In this document: positions 4,895-5,204 of the stretch, one piece after another
Layout of the letters: the number at the start of each line of letters is the position of its first letter
Position numbering within the stretch: position 1 is the stretch's first letter
Assembly: GCA_900321195.1 (NCBI GenBank)
Contig: ONVG01000212.1
Coordinates: forward strand, 1-5,204
From: an uncultured Eubacteriales bacterium
GTDB taxonomy: Bacteria; Bacillota; Clostridia; Oscillospirales; Acutalibacteraceae
DNA: 5,204 bases
Direction: 5' to 3'
The notes under the pieces: generated by a model
The model's database searches: none
The model's input: the letters and a program-made list of their open reading frames with translations, nothing else
Told to the model about the DNA's origin: nothing
Translations under genes and position numbers: made by a program

Positions 4895-5204
4895 TAAACT
4901 TCGCTTTGAGGACTATATCGAAAAAAACGGCAGTCTTACCTATACCAATGTCGGAGTGAGTATGCTCCCGCTTCTCCGTCAGGGTAAGGATATGTTCATT
5001 GTTTCAAAAAGGAGCGGAGAGCGGTGCCGTGTAGGAGATGTTGTTCTCTACCGCCGTCCGCCTGATTATTATATTCTGCACAGGGTAATAGAGGTGCGCC
5101 CTGATGATTATGTCATACTCGGCGATAACTGCATCAATAAGGAATACGGAATAAAGGACGATGATATTATCGCGGTTATGACCGGATATATCCGCAGGGG
5201 CAGG
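4887..5204 (+). CDS. S24/S26 family (signal-peptidase-like) protein, 3' end cut off by window edge
   Basis: 106 codons, open to the last base. Seen: GVSMLPLLRQG with the likely nucleophile Ser25 (SMxP box), GDVVLYRRP at 50-58, HRVIEV with His65 in the place where bacterial type I signal peptidases carry the catalytic lysine, and LGDN at 78-81. A Ser/His pair is the arrangement of SipW and of archaeal/eukaryotic signal peptidases. Unlike a signal peptidase there is no hydrophobic anchor before the serine: the first 22 residues are charged and polar. Any membrane segment would have to be C-terminal, beyond the window. The start ATG overlaps the PqqD-like stop by 8 bp. The nearest ribosome site, AAAGG at 4868-4872, is 14 nt away, so translation is probably coupled. 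It could cleave a peptide recognised by the PqqD-like protein, or be a regulatory S24-like protease; the neighbours favour the former, as inference. Confidence 0.82.
   Translation, partial: MDNKLRFEDYIEKNGSLTYTNVGVSMLPLLRQGKDMFIVSKRSGERCRVGDVVLYRRPPDYYILHRVIEVRPDDYVILGDNCINKEYGIKDDDIIAVMTGYIRRGR

Overview
The window looks like a chromosomal piece of a Firmicute, probably class Clostridia and near the Oscillospiraceae/Ruminococcus group. The reasons are the codon use (many ATA, AGA and AGG codons), strong GGAGG-type ribosome sites, ATGA-type gene overlaps, TrpE/G/D/C proteins of clostridial type, and a downstream HPr-kinase-like / PqqD-like / S26-peptidase gene set that I associate with gut Clostridia. 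The family-level placement is inference; no rRNA or marker phylogeny is available. All genes are on the + strand.

Region 1 (2-3535) is the front part of a tryptophan biosynthesis operon, trpE-trpG-trpD-trpC, tightly packed. trpE (5' end cut by the window edge) and most of trpG and trpD look healthy, with active-site motifs in place. Two places do not. At the trpG/trpD junction the C-terminal tail of TrpG and the first helix of TrpD are missing: trpG stops early at 1891-1893, and trpD homology continues in frame upstream of its first usable ATG. In trpC about 60 residues are missing and the frame changes around 2980-2990, removing the first part of the barrel with its catalytic lysine. As read here, anthranilate would be made and probably ribosylated, but indole-glycerol-phosphate synthase would be dead. 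trpF, trpB and trpA do not follow. The cause may be real gene decay or an assembly/consensus error; the sequence alone cannot decide.

Region 2 (about 3451-3896) is a gene-poor, GC-rich intergenic stretch built from small perfect palindromes. Two clusters share modules in opposite orientation (a 15-bp and an 11-bp inverted pair). The first cluster runs into trpC and supplies its last 25 codons. A weak terminator-like hairpin lies between the clusters, and a clear sigma-A promoter (TTGAAA, 17-bp spacer, TATAAT) closes the region.

Region 3 (3897-5204) is a separate operon with overlapping or near-overlapping genes: a small P-loop kinase related to the HPr kinase C-terminal domain, a PqqD-like winged-helix protein of 86 residues, and the start of an S24/S26 signal-peptidase-like protein with a Ser/His motif set and no N-terminal membrane segment. 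PqqD-like domains are known as RiPP recognition elements and HprK homologues are known as lasso-peptide tailoring kinases, so this may be the start of a peptide-modification or processing locus. No precursor peptide, cyclase or transporter is visible before the window ends, so that role is a hypothesis. It is the part of the window most likely to belong to a poorly described system.
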